16,774 bases of DNA, taken from contig JANSXJ010000040.1 in the NCBI GenBank assembly GCA_024743015.1, positions 1-16,774 of the forward strand, written 5' to 3'. The position numbers and the translations under genes were made by a program. Under the pieces are notes generated by a model, which was given only the letters and a program-made list of their open reading frames with translations, made no database searches and had not been told where the DNA came from. This document shows positions 15,593 to 16,774 of the stretch, piece after piece. This DNA comes from Hyphomonas sp. (GTDB lineage Bacteria; Pseudomonadota; Alphaproteobacteria; Caulobacterales; Hyphomonadaceae). The stretch's first letter is position 1; each line of letters begins with the position of its first letter.

Positions 15593-16264
15593 ATGGGCAA
15601 AGCGCAATTGAATGATTTTGGAGAAGTGTATTCGAGCTATGCAGCCGGATGCCTAGATCCTGCTTTCTGCCTCCTCGTAGAGACACAGGCAGCTTTGCGC
15701 CCGGATGTCAGCCGTGCCGTCGCACGCGCAGAGACGATTGCCGGGATTTTTCTTGAATCGGAGCAAAGCGCTGCGCTGAGTGACGGCGCTGCTGCCACGG
15801 CAATGGCGATGATTGATGCCTTCGAAGCGTCTCATGCGACTTCTGATCTGGCTGTGCATCACGCGAATGAAGGTCTTGATGAGTTTCTGGCCCTCCCGGA
15901 GCCGCTGCGTGAAACGGCGCTGCAGTCTTTTCAAACGAACAAGTGGCAGACCCTGACAAGTGGAATCCGCCGCCTGAAGCTGGAGGCGAACAGCCAGGCT
16001 GAAATAGAGCTTTACCGCATCGACCCAGGCTGCACGGTGCCGCGTCACAGCCACAAGGGTAGCGAGTTCACGCTTGTCGTTTCTGGCGGGTTCTCAGATG
16101 AGAGCGGTAGCTTTGGACCCGGTGATATCAGCGTGAATGGCCCCGAAGACACGCACCAGCCCACCGGCGACTTGGACGGTGTTTGCTATGCCCTGGCGGT
16201 TCGCGATGGCGGCTTGAAGTTTACCGGCATGATGGGCCTGGTGCAGCGCCTGATCGGTCAGTAA
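15593..16264 (+). CDS. chrR: ChrR-like cupin anti-sigma factor with degenerate zinc anti-sigma domain
   Basis: A 223-aa two-domain protein. Residues 1-90 align with the ChrR anti-sigma domain (YAAG at 16-19), which binds and silences the cognate ECF sigma factor. Residues about 115-210 form a cupin with His152, His154, Glu158 (PRHSHKGSEFTLV) and His188 in place, matching the metal ligands of R. sphaeroides ChrR. In contrast, the four zinc ligands of the anti-sigma domain are replaced: His6, His31, Cys35 and Cys38 of ChrR correspond to Asn7, Gln32, Arg36 and Val39 here. Cys20 and Cys26 are present at other places. The ATG at 15593 gives an N-terminus of family length. A TTG at 15521 with GGAG six bases upstream would add 24 residues and shorten the gap after the sigma gene from 99 to 27 bp. 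Its TAA abuts the convergent stop. Confidence 0.88.
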   Translation: MGKAQLNDFGEVYSSYAAGCLDPAFCLLVETQAALRPDVSRAVARAETIAGIFLESEQSAALSDGAAATAMAMIDAFEASHATSDLAVHHANEGLDEFLALPEPLRETALQSFQTNKWQTLTSGIRRLKLEANSQAEIELYRIDPGCTVPRHSHKGSEFTLVVSGGFSDESGSFGPGDISVNGPEDTHQPTGDLDGVCYALAVRDGGLKFTGMMGLVQRLIGQ

Positions 16265-16603
16265 TCAGCGAACGATCTCGAATTTTCGGGTTTCAAAGAC
16301 ACTTAGCACCTGCTTGAGCTCACGGCCGCGCTTGAGGATCTGGCCTTGCGCACCAAGAACCGCGTAAGCGCCTTGCATTCGTGCCAGCGCAGGGGTTTTC
16401 ACAATGGTCCAATTCGGGTTTTCCGCGTGCCGTCTGAAGATCGCGAACACCGCCTGATCCTTGTGAATTCCGATCGCGTAATCCTTGGCCTGACCCGCCA
16501 TGACCAGGCGCCCGTAGACATCCAGAATCACATTCATCTCATGACGTTGAAATGCAACATTGGGTTTCCGGCGAGTATTCTTGAGTGGTGTAACGTGAGC
16601 CAT
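16265..16603 (-). CDS. DUF2794 family protein
   Basis: A 112-aa small cytosolic protein that matches the DUF2794 family as I recall it, common in alphaproteobacteria. Typical segments are VAFQRHEMNVILDVYGRLV (about residues 16-34), DYAIGIHKDQAVFAIFRR (41-58), KTPALARMQGAYAV and GQILKRGRELKQVLSVFE. No signal peptide or membrane segment is seen. The function is unknown. The ATG at 16603 has no good ribosome site: an AGGAAAG lies about 22 bases upstream, too far to use, and no alternative start codon is in frame. The TGA abuts the ChrR TAA with no spacer. It may be monocistronic or the last gene of a unit entering from the right. Confidence 0.85.
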   Translation of the reverse strand: MAHVTPLKNTRRKPNVAFQRHEMNVILDVYGRLVMAGQAKDYAIGIHKDQAVFAIFRRHAENPNWTIVKTPALARMQGAYAVLGAQGQILKRGRELKQVLSVFETRKFEIVR

Positions 16604-16774
16604 GTGGTTAATATTCGGGACAGTTCTTTCCTGAGTGACGTAATTTTAATGCAGAATAGGGCAGATTTGCCCCAATCATGCCTTGTATCGACCACCGATT
16701 ACGATCAGTTTGCAATTGTCGGGCGGCGAAGTCTAGCAGTCATTCCGGACCCATCAGCCCCCCCAGCCCCCCGG
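16604..16774. other. Unresolved right edge, no supported gene
   Basis: This 171-bp stretch upstream of the DUF2794 gene holds a small perfect hairpin, GGGCA-GATT-TGCCC (16659-16672), without a T run. On the - strand two frames stay open from the window edge and end at 16705-16707 and 16740-16742. Either could be the C-terminus of a gene lying outside; the second ends in RGAGGLMGPE. The last 20 bases are C-rich on + (G-rich on -). No frame can be chosen. Confidence 0.4.

Noticed and set aside
16755..16774. G-quadruplex signal at the right edge (- strand G runs)
   Set aside because: The run is cut by the window edge and may be Gly codons of a gene outside; there is not enough sequence to support a structure.
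1..16774. CRISPR array, tRNA/rRNA genes, insertion sequences, attachment sites
   Set aside because: No regularly spaced repeats, cloverleaf candidates, transposase or integrase genes, or terminal repeats were seen on either strand.

Overview
The window looks like a chromosomal segment of an alphaproteobacterium, most likely near Hyphomonadaceae, Maricaulales or Caulobacterales. The clues are the clustered trpF-trpB-trpA-accD-folC genes, an AccD without its zinc ribbon, an IalB-family secreted protein, a DUF2794 protein and an ECF sigma factor paired with a ChrR-type cupin anti-sigma factor. Assignment to a family is inference. I see no tRNA, rRNA, IS element, CRISPR array or phage gene.

Region 1 (1-6604) is core metabolism. 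The 3' end of trxA and its terminator are followed by a lone NAD(P)-dependent SDR dehydrogenase on the + strand. Six genes run on the - strand in the order trpF, trpB, cutA, trpA, accD, folC. They cover the last tryptophan steps, the acetyl-CoA carboxylase beta subunit and folate polyglutamylation. Most junctions are tight: trpF/trpB 11 bp, cutA/trpA abutting as TAAATG, accD/folC overlapping as TTGA. cutA sits between trpB and trpA with a 127-bp leader. The SDR and folC converge with no base between their stop codons.

Region 2 (6605-14734) is an envelope and surface region. It holds a DUF481-type outer-membrane barrel (+) with no visible signal peptide. On the - strand lie a 166-aa IalB-family secreted protein, a 415-aa secreted DUF11-type protein and a 1687-aa exported protein. 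The last combines Ig-like, DUF11-like and SdrD-B-like modules with a C-terminal half that reads as a very large outer-membrane beta-barrel. A clear intrinsic terminator separates the DUF11 gene from the giant gene. A perfect 13-bp inverted repeat lies in the leader of the giant gene. The small secreted protein plus giant barrel pair is the best candidate here for an undescribed surface system.

Region 3 (14735-16774) is regulatory. An ECF sigma factor (GTG start, strong Shine-Dalgarno) is followed by a ChrR-like anti-sigma factor, both divergent from the IalB-family gene. In this ChrR the C-terminal cupin metal ligands are intact (His152, His154, Glu158, His188). All four zinc ligands of the N-terminal anti-sigma domain are replaced, so the switch probably works differently from the Rhodobacter sphaeroides RpoE-ChrR singlet-oxygen system. 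A DUF2794 gene converges on it with abutting stop codons. The last 171 bp hold no gene I can support.

Working picture (inference): the ECF/ChrR pair responds to an envelope or oxidative signal and may control the adjacent surface genes. No decisive shared promoter motif was found.
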